6,262 nt of DNA from DATGLW01 sp035293965 (GTDB taxonomy: Bacteria; Actinomycetota; Acidimicrobiia; Acidimicrobiales; RAAP-2): positions 1 through 6,262 of the forward strand of contig DATGLW010000100.1 in NCBI GenBank assembly GCA_035293965.1. The letters run 5' to 3'. Shown here one piece after another: positions 1 through 4,839 of this stretch (positions are counted from its first letter, which is position 1; each line of letters starts with the position of its first letter). Both the position numbers and the translations under genes were made by a program. The notes under the pieces were generated by a model. That model saw nothing but the letters and a program-made list of their open reading frames with translations. It did not search any database and was not told where the DNA came from.

Positions 1-2
1 TG

Positions 3-119
3 CGGGCGCTCCGTCTTGACCCGGAGGCCCCGTCGCCTGCCAGGCAGCAATCAGACGCCGAACCTCTGGTTCGGCGCGCCCAAAAACTCCTGGCGAAGCG
101 GGGCGCCGCCACCACTTGA
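3..119 (+). CDS. Possible C-terminal tail of an upstream gene (partial)
   Basis: A reading frame open from the left edge ends at a TGA at 117-119 and gives 38 residues. Its last half (DAEPLVRRAQKLLAKRGA) reads like an amphipathic, basic C-terminal helix, which is why it is listed. Third-position GC is visibly lower than in the other genes of the window, and another plus-strand frame is open through the same bases, so coding is uncertain. The hairpin at 56-76 would lie inside it. If real, it converges with the permease gene, whose stop lies 14 bases further on. No family can be named from so short a tail. It could equally be non-coding intergenic DNA. Confidence 0.25.
   Translation, partial: RALRLDPEAPSPARQQSDAEPLVRRAQKLLAKRGAATT
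56..76. repeat. Perfect 9-bp inverted repeat with 3-nt loop
   Basis: CGCCGAACC at 56-64 and GGTTCGGCG at 68-76 are exact reverse complements around a TCT centre. A run of five A lies just to the right (82-86). It sits downstream of the permease gene and upstream of whatever lies left of the window, so a terminator-like or mRNA-end role is possible. However, neither strand has a U-run directly after the stem, so a classic intrinsic terminator is not supported. A second, imperfect pairing (around 73-81 with 100-107) could compete with this hairpin. Confidence 0.5.
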
Positions 120-133
120 CATTCCGTTCCACA

Positions 134-943
134 TCAGCCGAGCAGCCGCACGATCGTCACGACCCCGATCGCGACGACGAGGACCCGGAGCACGTTCGGG
201 TGCAGCCGCTGGCCCAGGCGCGAGCCGGCGTAGCCGCCGGCGGCGCTCGCTGCCGCGATGACGACGGCGGGCAGCCAGGCCACGTCGCCGACGGCCACGA
301 AGATCACCGCCGCCACGAGGTTGGTGAAGCCGGCCAGGACGTTCTTCGCGGCGTTGATCCGGTGGAGGGTCTCGTCGAGGAACAGCCCCATCAACCCGAT
401 GAGCAGGACCCCCTGGGCGGCGCCGAAGTAGCCGCCGTAGACGGCGACGAGCGTGATGCCTGCGAGCAGCCCACGCGACACCTCGGTGCGCGCGGGGGCG
501 CCGTGCACGCGAGCCTCCGGGCTCACCCCGTCCGGGGGACCGGCCGGGCGCCGGCGGGCGACGGCACGGTTGAGGGCTGGGCCGGCGGCCACGAGGGCGC
601 AGCCGAGGCCGACGAGCACCGGCACCACGGCGCGGAAGGCACCTTCGGGGGCGACGAGCAGCGCCACGGCACCGGCCACCGAGCCGGTGAGGGAGCCGGC
701 GGCCAGCCGCACGAGGCGCCCACCCTGGCCGCGGAGCTGGCGGCGGTACCCGAGGGCGCCCATCGCCGCGCCGGGCACGAGCCCCACGGTGTTGGAGACG
801 TTGGCCACGACGGGCGGGTACCCGACCGCCAGGAGCACGGGGAACGTGATGAGGGTGCCCGATCCCACGACGGCGTTGATGGCTCCCGCGCACAGCCCCG
901 CCAGGGCGATGCCGGTGACCTCGATGGGGCTCGGATGGACCAT
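134..943 (-). CDS. TauE/SafE-family membrane permease (sulfite/organosulfonate exporter-like)
   Basis: This encodes a 269-aa integral membrane protein, close to the usual 250-270 aa for the family. About eight hydrophobic segments are visible (roughly residues 8-38, 45-65, 78-98, 103-125, 157-187, 200-218, 222-240 and 250-268), with a basic cytoplasmic-looking loop at about 127-157. The family's internal duplication is clear: the first half has AGAINAVVGSGTLITFPVLL then NVSNTVGLVPG (residues 19-58), and the second half has YGGYFGAAQGVLLIGLMG then RINAAKNVLAGFTN (169-208). TauE/SafE proteins are thought to move sulfite, sulfoacetate or other small anions across the inner membrane; the substrate here cannot be read from sequence. 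The ATG at 943 was chosen because the family's N-terminal membrane segment starts just after it, although the frame stays open to about 1300. The ribosome site is weak: a GAGG lies some 17 nt upstream. No sulfur-metabolism gene is adjacent. Confidence 0.88.
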   Translation of the reverse strand: MVHPSPIEVTGIALAGLCAGAINAVVGSGTLITFPVLLAVGYPPVVANVSNTVGLVPGAAMGALGYRRQLRGQGGRLVRLAAGSLTGSVAGAVALLVAPEGAFRAVVPVLVGLGCALVAAGPALNRAVARRRPAGPPDGVSPEARVHGAPARTEVSRGLLAGITLVAVYGGYFGAAQGVLLIGLMGLFLDETLHRINAAKNVLAGFTNLVAAVIFVAVGDVAWLPAVVIAAASAAGGYAGSRLGQRLHPNVLRVLVVAIGVVTIVRLLG

Positions 944-973
944 TGGGCGGCTCGCCGCGTCCTCTTCTCGCCG

Positions 974-1002
974 TTGCGGAGCCGGACGACGAACGCTACA
1001 CC
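974..1002 (+). promoter_or_regulatory. Candidate promoter for the ABM-family gene
   Basis: TTGCGG (974-979) and TACACC (997-1002) are separated by exactly 17 nt, a sigma-70-like arrangement, which would start transcription near 1009 and give a leader of about 97 nt. A second TACCGT at 1007-1012 is an alternative -10. The -10 is imperfect, so this is a candidate only. Confidence 0.35.
993..998 (-). promoter_or_regulatory. Candidate -10 box for the TauE/SafE gene
   Basis: On the minus strand TAGCGT reads from 998 to 993, which would place a start near 986 and a leader of about 43 nt. No convincing -35 is visible at the right distance (TCGGGC only). It overlaps the candidate plus-strand -10 at 997-1002. 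Confidence 0.25.
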
Positions 1003-1105
1003 CCGCTACCGTTGCGCCCGAGGCTCGCCGGCACGGGGCCGGGGGCGAGGACCGCGGGTCAGGCCTCGCCCACCCTGCGGGCCCCCGAGAGAAAGCGATG
1101 GGCGC

Positions 1106-1405
1106 ATGGTGATCGTCGCCGGGTACATCGACATGGCCCCCGAGGAGCGCGCCGCGTTCCTCGAGGGCCGGCGCGAGGCGGTGCTGGCCACTCGCGAGGA
1201 GCCGGGCTGCCTCGAGTACGCCTTCAGCGCGGATCTCCTCGAGGCGGGCCGGGTGCGGATCTTCGAGTGCTGGGCGAGCCTCGAGGCCCTCGAGGCCCAT
1301 CTCGGGGTGCTCGCAGCCCGGACGGAGCCGGGGGCCCCGGCTCCGGTCCTCGCCCGGAGCCTGTACCGCTACGAGGTCGCCGACGCCCAGCCGCTCGGTG
1401 CGTGA
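1106..1405 (+). CDS. Antibiotic biosynthesis monooxygenase (ABM) family protein
   Basis: This 99-aa protein has the size and pattern of the ABM/YgiN dimeric alpha-beta barrel family. It opens with a beta strand (VIVAGYIDM), has a helix rich in Glu/Arg (residues 12-30), then the family's EEPGCLEYAFSAD (31-43) and RIFECWASLEALEAHL (51-66). Members range from cofactor-independent quinone-forming oxygenases to heme-degrading enzymes and proteins of unknown role, so the reaction is not known. The C-terminal half departs from the usual pattern: the short segment with a conserved His that often follows the AH(L) motif is replaced by LGVLAARTEPGAPAP. The ATG at 1106 is preceded by a purine-rich GAGAGAAAG (1087-1095) at a suitable distance; an ATG at 1098 is out of frame. 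The gene stands alone and ends 21 bp from the stop of the convergent gene. Confidence 0.82.
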   Translation: MVIVAGYIDMAPEERAAFLEGRREAVLATREEPGCLEYAFSADLLEAGRVRIFECWASLEALEAHLGVLAARTEPGAPAPVLARSLYRYEVADAQPLGA

Positions 1406-1429
1406 GGATCGGCCGCGCCGAAGCCCTCA
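1403..1429. terminator. Possible bidirectional hairpin between convergent genes
   Basis: TGAGG (1403-1407) pairs with CCTCA (1425-1429), and CGGC (1410-1413) pairs with GCCG (1417-1420) across a CGC loop, with a small internal loop between. The stop codons of both converging genes lie in the outer stem and pair with each other. There is no T-run on either side, so it would be a weak or factor-assisted terminator at best. Confidence 0.3.
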
Positions 1430-2266
1430 GCGGCTGGTCAGGACCTCCATGGGGAAGTCCGAGGAACCCGGGAGCGATCCGCCCGCCTCGCGCTCCCAGG
1501 GCCCGTCGGCCACCGGGTCGACCTCGATGCCGTCGGGCACGAGCACCGGGCTCACCACGTTGCCCTCCGTCATGGGGACCGGCAGCGTGGCCGCCCACGC
1601 GTCGCCGGTCCCTGGAGCCGCTCCGAGCACGTAGGCGCCTGCTGCCGTCGGCACTGCGTTCGCCAGGCCGTGCTCGCCGACCCAGGGCACGGGCACGTCG
1701 CAGCGGAAGGCCAGCGTGGCACCCGGCCCCGCCCGGCGCTCGAGGATGCCCACCCACGCCTCGGGCAGCCCGACCACCACCCCGCGCCGCGCGTCGGGCA
1801 CCCCGAGCCAGTCGCCGACCACGCTGCGGGTGCTCGTCACCACGAAGCGGGGCCCGTGGCCGAAGTTGAGCGTCCTGGCCGGCAGGGTCCAGGGCAGCAG
1901 GTAGAGCCGCACCACGCCGCGACCCCAGGCCACGCGCAGGGGCCGGCCGTCGAGGCGCATCGGCCGGAGGCCCATCACGAGGTACTCCTCGGCGGCGGTG
2001 AGCGGCGACGGGTCGCCGGCCTGCTCGTCGCGGGCGGGCTCGAGGCGCCACGGATCGGTCCCCACGACCGAGAAGGCCCGGGCGCCGCCCGCAGCGAGGC
2101 ACTCGAGCAGGTCCTGCAGGTCGGCGCCCGCCGGCAGGACCACCTTGGGCAGGAGGCGCGGACCGGCGCAGATCACCTCGCGCCCGGCGGTGTCCACCGC
2201 CAGCTCGACACGGCCCGATTCGAGGACCGCCCCTTCCACCGCAGCGCGGGGCTCGTACGTGATCAT
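1427..2266 (-). CDS. Unrecognised 279-aa protein
   Basis: I do not recognise this protein family. The reading frame is convincing: nearly all codons end in G or C, and the composition is balanced (Val, Leu, Ala, Pro, Asp, Glu) where overlapping frames are Arg-rich. It has no signal peptide and no clear membrane helix, so it is probably cytoplasmic. Visible features are alternating beta-like strands (residues 11-46), a helical stretch (48-65), several Trp and aromatic positions in the middle (RVAWGRGVVRLYLLPWTLPA, 111-130), NFGHGPRFVVTSTRSVVGDW (134-153) and a Pro/Gly-rich tail. Three Cys (33, 56, 189) show no motif. A decarboxylase-like or lipid-binding beta-barrel fold was considered, without support. 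The start at 2266 was preferred to the ATG at 2296 because GGAAGGGG lies 8 nt upstream of it and none precedes the earlier ATG. It is divergent from the oxidoreductase at 2467 across a structured 200-bp spacer, which may mean shared control. Confidence 0.72.
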   Translation of the reverse strand: MITYEPRAAVEGAVLESGRVELAVDTAGREVICAGPRLLPKVVLPAGADLQDLLECLAAGGARAFSVVGTDPWRLEPARDEQAGDPSPLTAAEEYLVMGLRPMRLDGRPLRVAWGRGVVRLYLLPWTLPARTLNFGHGPRFVVTSTRSVVGDWLGVPDARRGVVVGLPEAWVGILERRAGPGATLAFRCDVPVPWVGEHGLANAVPTAAGAYVLGAAPGTGDAWAATLPVPMTEGNVVSPVLVPDGIEVDPVADGPWEREAGGSLPGSSDFPMEVLTSR

Positions 2267-2274
2267 CCCGCCCA

Positions 2275-2282
2275 CCCCTTCC
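2275..2282 (-). promoter_or_regulatory. Ribosome binding site deciding the start at 2266
   Basis: On the minus strand GGAAGGGG (2282 to 2275) is followed after 8 nt by the ATG at 2266. It is the best Shine-Dalgarno-like stretch in this leader and favours the 279-residue form over the form beginning at 2296. Confidence 0.55.
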
Positions 2283-2302
2283 GTGGGTGCCGCCATCCGC
2301 CT

Positions 2303-2337
2303 CGGCGCTCGCCGAGCGCCGCCCCTCCGCCGGGAGG
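2303..2337 (-). promoter_or_regulatory. Two tandem triloop hairpins in the predicted leader of the 279-aa gene
   Basis: Read on the minus strand, CCTCCC/GGGAGG (2337-2332 with 2328-2323, loop GGC) is followed after one base by CGGCGCTC/GAGCGCCG (2321-2314 with 2310-2303, loop GGC). Both stems are perfect and both loops are identical. With the candidate promoter at 2345-2373 the transcript would start at about 2338, so these hairpins would form the extreme 5' end of the mRNA, followed by the ribosome site. A stabilising or regulatory leader role is inference. Confidence 0.45.
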
Positions 2338-2344
2338 TGGGCGC

Positions 2345-2373
2345 AGGCTACCGCACCCCGGTGCCGCCCGAAA
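2345..2373 (-). promoter_or_regulatory. Candidate promoter for the 279-aa gene
   Basis: On the minus strand TTTCGG (2373-2368) and TAGCCT (2350-2345) are 17 nt apart, predicting a start near 2338 and a leader of about 70 nt. Both boxes are imperfect. The -35 lies inside the dyad at 2364-2379, which could let a repressor block it. Confidence 0.35.
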
Positions 2374-2379
2374 GGGCGG
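2364..2379. repeat. Inverted repeat with GAAA centre
   Basis: CCGCCC (2364-2369) and GGGCGG (2374-2379) flank GAAA. In plus-strand RNA this would be a stem capped by a GNRA tetraloop closed by C-G, a very stable form. As DNA it is a 16-bp dyad over the candidate -35 of the minus-strand gene. The sequence does not tell which role, if either, applies. Confidence 0.45.
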
Positions 2380-2437
2380 TCGGAGCCCGCTTGGAACGCG
2401 CGAGCCGGACGCACGACCGGCAGCCCGGTCGAGCGCG

Positions 2438-2453
2438 GCCGGGCACGCCCGGC
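2438..2453. promoter_or_regulatory. Candidate operator: 16-bp dyad next to a -10 box
   Basis: GCCGGGC (2438-2444) and GCCCGGC (2447-2453) are exact inverted repeats around a 2-bp centre, too tight for a good RNA hairpin but typical of a dimeric repressor site. It ends one base before the -10 box of the downstream gene, filling the spacer where RNA polymerase must bind, so a bound protein would probably repress. The protein that binds is unknown. Confidence 0.4.
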
Positions 2454-2454
2454 A

Positions 2455-2460
2455 TACGCT
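2455..2460 (+). promoter_or_regulatory. Candidate -10 box of a leaderless transcript
   Basis: TACGCT matches TANNNT and is followed by 6 nt and then the GTG at 2467. That is the spacing expected when transcription starts on the start codon itself, an arrangement common in actinobacteria. No -35 is evident at 17 nt upstream (AGCGCG). It also explains the lack of a Shine-Dalgarno sequence before this gene. Confidence 0.45.
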
Positions 2461-2466
2461 GCGCCC

Positions 2467-3570
2467 GTGAGCGACATCCGAGTCGGCATCATCAGCGCGA
2501 ACTGGGGCGTGGCCGCCCATCTCCCCGCGTGGCGGGCGGTCCCGGGGGTGGAGGTCGTCGGCATCTGCACGGCGCACCGCGAGACCGCCGAGGCAGCCGC
2601 TGCCGCCAACGGCATCGCCTTGCCCTTCTGGGACGCAACCGAGATGGCCCGGCATCCCGACATCGACGTGGTGGACGTCGGAACGCGCCCGGACCTGCGC
2701 CGCGACATGTGCCTCGCGGCGCTCGCGGCGGGCAAGCACGTCTACGACGGCATTCCCTTCGCCGCCTCGCTCGGGGACGCCAAGGCCCTGCGCGACGCGC
2801 AGGCCCGGAGCGGTTGCGTCGGTGTCGTCGACGCCTACTCGGAGTACCTGGCGCCGCTGCGCTTCGCGAAGGAGCTGGTCGACGAGGGCACGCTCGGGCG
2901 CCTGCAGTCGGTCGCCGCCCGCCTCGAGCTGTCTCTCTTCGACCGGCCCACCTCCACGTTCCCCTACAACTGGTTCGCGCACCGGCGTCATGGGGCGAGC
3001 GCGGTGCGCAACCTGGGTAGCCACCTCGTCCACCTGCTCGTGTACCTCTTCGGGCCGGTCGAGGACGTGGCCGGGGTGCCGCTGCGCTTCGTCGACGAGT
3101 GGCGGTTCGTCGACAACGGCGGGGTTCTGGCGAGCGAGGTCGAGGACACGGGGGCCGCCGTGCTGCGCCTCGCCTGCGGTGCGCTCGCCACCGTCAGCGT
3201 GTCGTGGGCCGCCGCGGCCTCGCCGGGCTTCGTCCTCGACGCCGCCGGCCACACGGGGCGCGTCGTGCTGCGCGCCGACATGATGCCCTCGGAGCAGGCG
3301 ACGGTCTCGGTGGGGCGTGCCGGCGGGCCGCTGGCCGAGGTGGCCGTTCCCGAGCGCCTCCGCACCGGTGGGCCCGTGGACATCGAGCCCGAGTACCCCG
3401 GCGACCCGCGCCGGGCCATGGCACTGTCGTTCGCCAACATGGTCGGGGCGATACGCGGCGAGGCCCAGGCGCGCCCCGACTTCGGCTGCGCGTACCACGT
3501 GCAGTCCGTGATCGAGGCGGTGCACCGCTCCGCCGACGAGCGGTCGTGGGTGCGGCCGGCGGAGCTGTGA
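2467..3570 (+). CDS. Gfo/Idh/MocA-family oxidoreductase-like protein with atypical active site
   Basis: This 367-aa protein has the two-domain layout of the family: an N-terminal Rossmann domain (residues 1-125, RVGIISANWG, then VEVVGICTAHRETAEAAAAA and DVVDVGT) and a C-terminal alpha/beta domain (about 127-330, including the EGTLGRLQSVAARLEL strand). Family members use NAD(P)(H) to oxidise or reduce sugars, inositols and related compounds; the substrate here is unknown. Key residues differ from the norm. The GxxGxG nucleotide loop reads G7-I-I-S10-A-N12-W-G14. The EKP motif reads DGIP (94-97), so its Lys is Ile96. The acid four residues before the conserved His186 is Asn182, and the residue three after it, often Asp, is His189. 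The protein may therefore be a divergent subfamily or non-redox. The GTG at 2467 was chosen because the Rossmann strand begins at once and a leaderless -10 fits. It is divergent from the 279-aa gene. Confidence 0.86.
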   Translation: MSDIRVGIISANWGVAAHLPAWRAVPGVEVVGICTAHRETAEAAAAANGIALPFWDATEMARHPDIDVVDVGTRPDLRRDMCLAALAAGKHVYDGIPFAASLGDAKALRDAQARSGCVGVVDAYSEYLAPLRFAKELVDEGTLGRLQSVAARLELSLFDRPTSTFPYNWFAHRRHGASAVRNLGSHLVHLLVYLFGPVEDVAGVPLRFVDEWRFVDNGGVLASEVEDTGAAVLRLACGALATVSVSWAAAASPGFVLDAAGHTGRVVLRADMMPSEQATVSVGRAGGPLAEVAVPERLRTGGPVDIEPEYPGDPRRAMALSFANMVGAIRGEAQARPDFGCAYHVQSVIEAVHRSADERSWVRPAEL

Positions 3571-3579
3571 TCGGGCGAT

Positions 3580-3608
3580 TTCCGGCCACGGCGCCCCGTC
3601 GCTACATT
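3580..3608 (+). promoter_or_regulatory. Candidate promoter for the SDR gene
   Basis: TTCCGG (3580-3585) and TACATT (3603-3608) are 17 nt apart. Transcription would begin near 3615, giving a leader of about 29 nt that carries the AGGGGGGAG ribosome site (3634-3642). The -10 is good and the -35 weak. It suggests the SDR gene can be transcribed separately from the oxidoreductase 73 bp upstream. Confidence 0.45.
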
Positions 3609-3643
3609 CGGGTCCTCACCGTCCGAGCGTCGTAGGGGGGAGC

Positions 3644-4426
3644 ATGGCCGAAGCTGCGCCGACCAGGTTGCTCGAGGGCAAGGTGGCGATCGTGACCGGG
3701 GCGACGAGCGGGTCCGGGCGGGCGATCGTGAGGCGCTTCGTCGACGAGGGGGCGGCCGTGGTCATGCTGGCCCGCGGGGAGGCTCGTCTCAAGGAGCTCG
3801 AGGCGAGCCTGGGCAGCGCGGCGAAGGGCGTGCCCACCGACATCGGTGACCCCGACAGTGTCCGCGCCGCCTTCGCCCAAGTGGAGCGGCAGTTCGGGAA
3901 GCTCGACATCTTGGTCAACAACGCCGCCGTCTACCGGCCCTGCCCCATCGAGGAGCTGAGTGACGGCGACATCCTGACCCAGACGCGGACGAACTTCCTG
4001 GGGCCCGTCTACACGTGCCGGGCCGCCATCCCCTTGCTGCGTGCCGCCGGCGGGGGCGACATCGTCAACACCTCGAGCGAGACCACCCTCGACCCCTTCC
4101 CCCACCTGTCGATGTACACGGCCACCAAGGCGGCCCTCGAGGCGTTCAGCCGGATGATCATGGCCGAGCTGCCCGACGACGACATCCGGGTGACCACGCT
4201 CGTGCAGGGCGTCGCCCTCGGCGAGGGCGGCGGCTCGACGGGTTGGAGCTGGGAGCCCGAGCGGGCGCAGCGCGCCACCGAGCTGTGGGAGCGCCAGGGC
4301 TACCTCGCCCGGGTCGGCGGCACCCAGGGGGGCCAGAGCGTCGACGCGGTCGCCGACGTCCACGTCTACGTCGTGACGCGCCCACGTGGCCAGAAGCTCG
4401 ACACGATCCACGTGCGCGGGTACTGA
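3644..4426 (+). CDS. Short-chain dehydrogenase/reductase (SDR), classical type
   Basis: This 260-aa protein has the length of a classical SDR and its motifs in order: the nucleotide-binding TGATSGSG (18-25), the NNAA structural motif (92-95), a conserved Asn (117) and the active-site set Ser145, Tyr158, Lys162 in SSETTLDPFPHLSMYTATK. It should interconvert an alcohol and a ketone with NAD(P)(H) in the cytoplasm; Tyr is the general base. There is no Arg directly after the glycine loop and no acidic residue that I can assign confidently for cofactor choice (the end of the second strand reads VVMLARGEARL). Two departures from consensus are visible: Ser24 where Ile is usual in TGxxxGIG, and QG (188-189) where most members have PG after the VTT strand. 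The ATG at 3644 follows AGGGGGGAG closely. It converges with the ferredoxin gene, leaving a 49-bp gap. The substrate is unknown; the neighbourhood suggests a lipid or alicyclic catabolic step. Confidence 0.92.
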   Translation: MAEAAPTRLLEGKVAIVTGATSGSGRAIVRRFVDEGAAVVMLARGEARLKELEASLGSAAKGVPTDIGDPDSVRAAFAQVERQFGKLDILVNNAAVYRPCPIEELSDGDILTQTRTNFLGPVYTCRAAIPLLRAAGGGDIVNTSSETTLDPFPHLSMYTATKAALEAFSRMIMAELPDDDIRVTTLVQGVALGEGGGSTGWSWEPERAQRATELWERQGYLARVGGTQGGQSVDAVADVHVYVVTRPRGQKLDTIHVRGY

Positions 4427-4475
4427 TCGGAGCCGCAGGGCTGCGCGGACTGCGGGCCCGGGGCCGGCCTGGTCG

Positions 4476-4670
4476 TCAGTCGTCGAGGAGCGAGATCGCC
4501 TGCTTCGGGCACAGCCGTGCCGCCTGGCGCACCCTGTCGTGGAGCTCCGGGCCGGGGTGCTCCACGAGCACCCGGAGCTGGTCGTCGTCGCCGAGCTCGA
4601 AGACCTCGGGAGCCGCACCGACGCACAGCGCGTTGCTCTCGCACTGGTTGAGATCGACGACCACCTTCAT
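4476..4670 (-). CDS. Small single-cluster ferredoxin (P450-associated type)
   Basis: This 64-aa protein matches the small ferredoxins of actinobacteria that carry one [3Fe-4S] or [4Fe-4S] cluster. It starts MKVVVDLNQC and has C10-x2-N13-x2-C16, then GAAPEVFEL (18-26), and near the end C54-P55. The three Cys would bind the cluster; the position that is Cys in 4Fe-4S proteins is Asn13, a variable position in P450-partner ferredoxins. It should carry single electrons from a ferredoxin reductase to a P450 or another oxygenase, neither of which is in the window. The ATG at 4670 was chosen because family members begin with this short basic strand, and GAGGAG lies 11 nt upstream. The frame extends further upstream but as Arg/Pro-rich shadow. 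It is divergent from the TetR gene, a common layout for regulated catabolic genes. Confidence 0.9.
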   Translation of the reverse strand: MKVVVDLNQCESNALCVGAAPEVFELGDDDQLRVLVEHPGPELHDRVRQAARLCPKQAISLLDD

Positions 4671-4681
4671 GACGTGCCACG

Positions 4682-4687
4682 CTCCTC
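4682..4687 (-). promoter_or_regulatory. Ribosome binding site of the ferredoxin gene
   Basis: GAGGAG on the minus strand (4687 to 4682), 11 nt before the ATG at 4670, supports the short 64-residue start over any upstream one. Confidence 0.5.
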
Positions 4688-4710
4688 GACGGCGAACCTG
4701 TGCCCGGCCG

Positions 4711-4740
4711 ACGGTACCCGGTTGCCTCCGGAGCGATCCA
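4711..4740 (-). promoter_or_regulatory. Candidate promoter for the ferredoxin gene
   Basis: On the minus strand TACCGT (4716-4711) has a weak TGGATC (4740-4735) 18 nt upstream; the start would be near 4704. The -10 overlaps a GGTACC palindrome (4713-4718). No clear TetR-type operator was found in this spacer, although short palindromes such as CTCCGGAG (4726-4733) are present. Confidence 0.3.
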
Positions 4741-4833
4741 GGCGGCCTCGTCCACGCTGGTTGCCCGACGGCGGACCCTGGCCGGCCCACGCGCGCCGGC
4801 GCCACCTCGTCACGGCGGATGCCCTGGTGGTGG

Positions 4834-4839
4834 CATGAT
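4834..4839 (+). promoter_or_regulatory. Possible -10 box implying a leaderless GTG start for TetR
   Basis: CATGAT fits the minimal xANNNT form and is followed after 7 nt by an in-frame GTG at 4847. If used, the regulator would begin MNQIALDQ, four residues shorter than from the ATG at 4835, and the ATG would be part of the promoter rather than a start. Confidence 0.25.

Noticed and set aside
116..121. TTGACA as a promoter -35 near the left edge
   Set aside because: The hexamer is perfect, but nothing like a -10 lies 16-18 nt downstream, and it points into the antisense of the permease gene.
1279..1296. Perfect tandem 9-nt repeat CCTCGAGGC within the ABM gene
   Set aside because: It encodes LEA-LEA in a normal family helix; several further CTCGAG sites nearby simply reflect Leu-Glu with preferred codons.
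944..1300. N-terminal extension of the TauE/SafE frame beyond 943
   Set aside because: The extra 119 residues are non-hydrophobic and antisense to the ABM gene; the family begins with a membrane segment just after the ATG at 943.
1224..2735. A 503-codon minus-strand open frame covering three gene regions
   Set aside because: It is rich in Arg, Gly, Pro and Ala, shows no motif, and overlaps the oxidoreductase start and the 279-aa gene in other frames. It is a GC-driven shadow.
4427..4475. Terminator between the convergent SDR and ferredoxin genes
   Set aside because: GC-rich with partial palindromes (CGCAG-GG-CTGCG) but the loop is too small to fold and there is no T-run.
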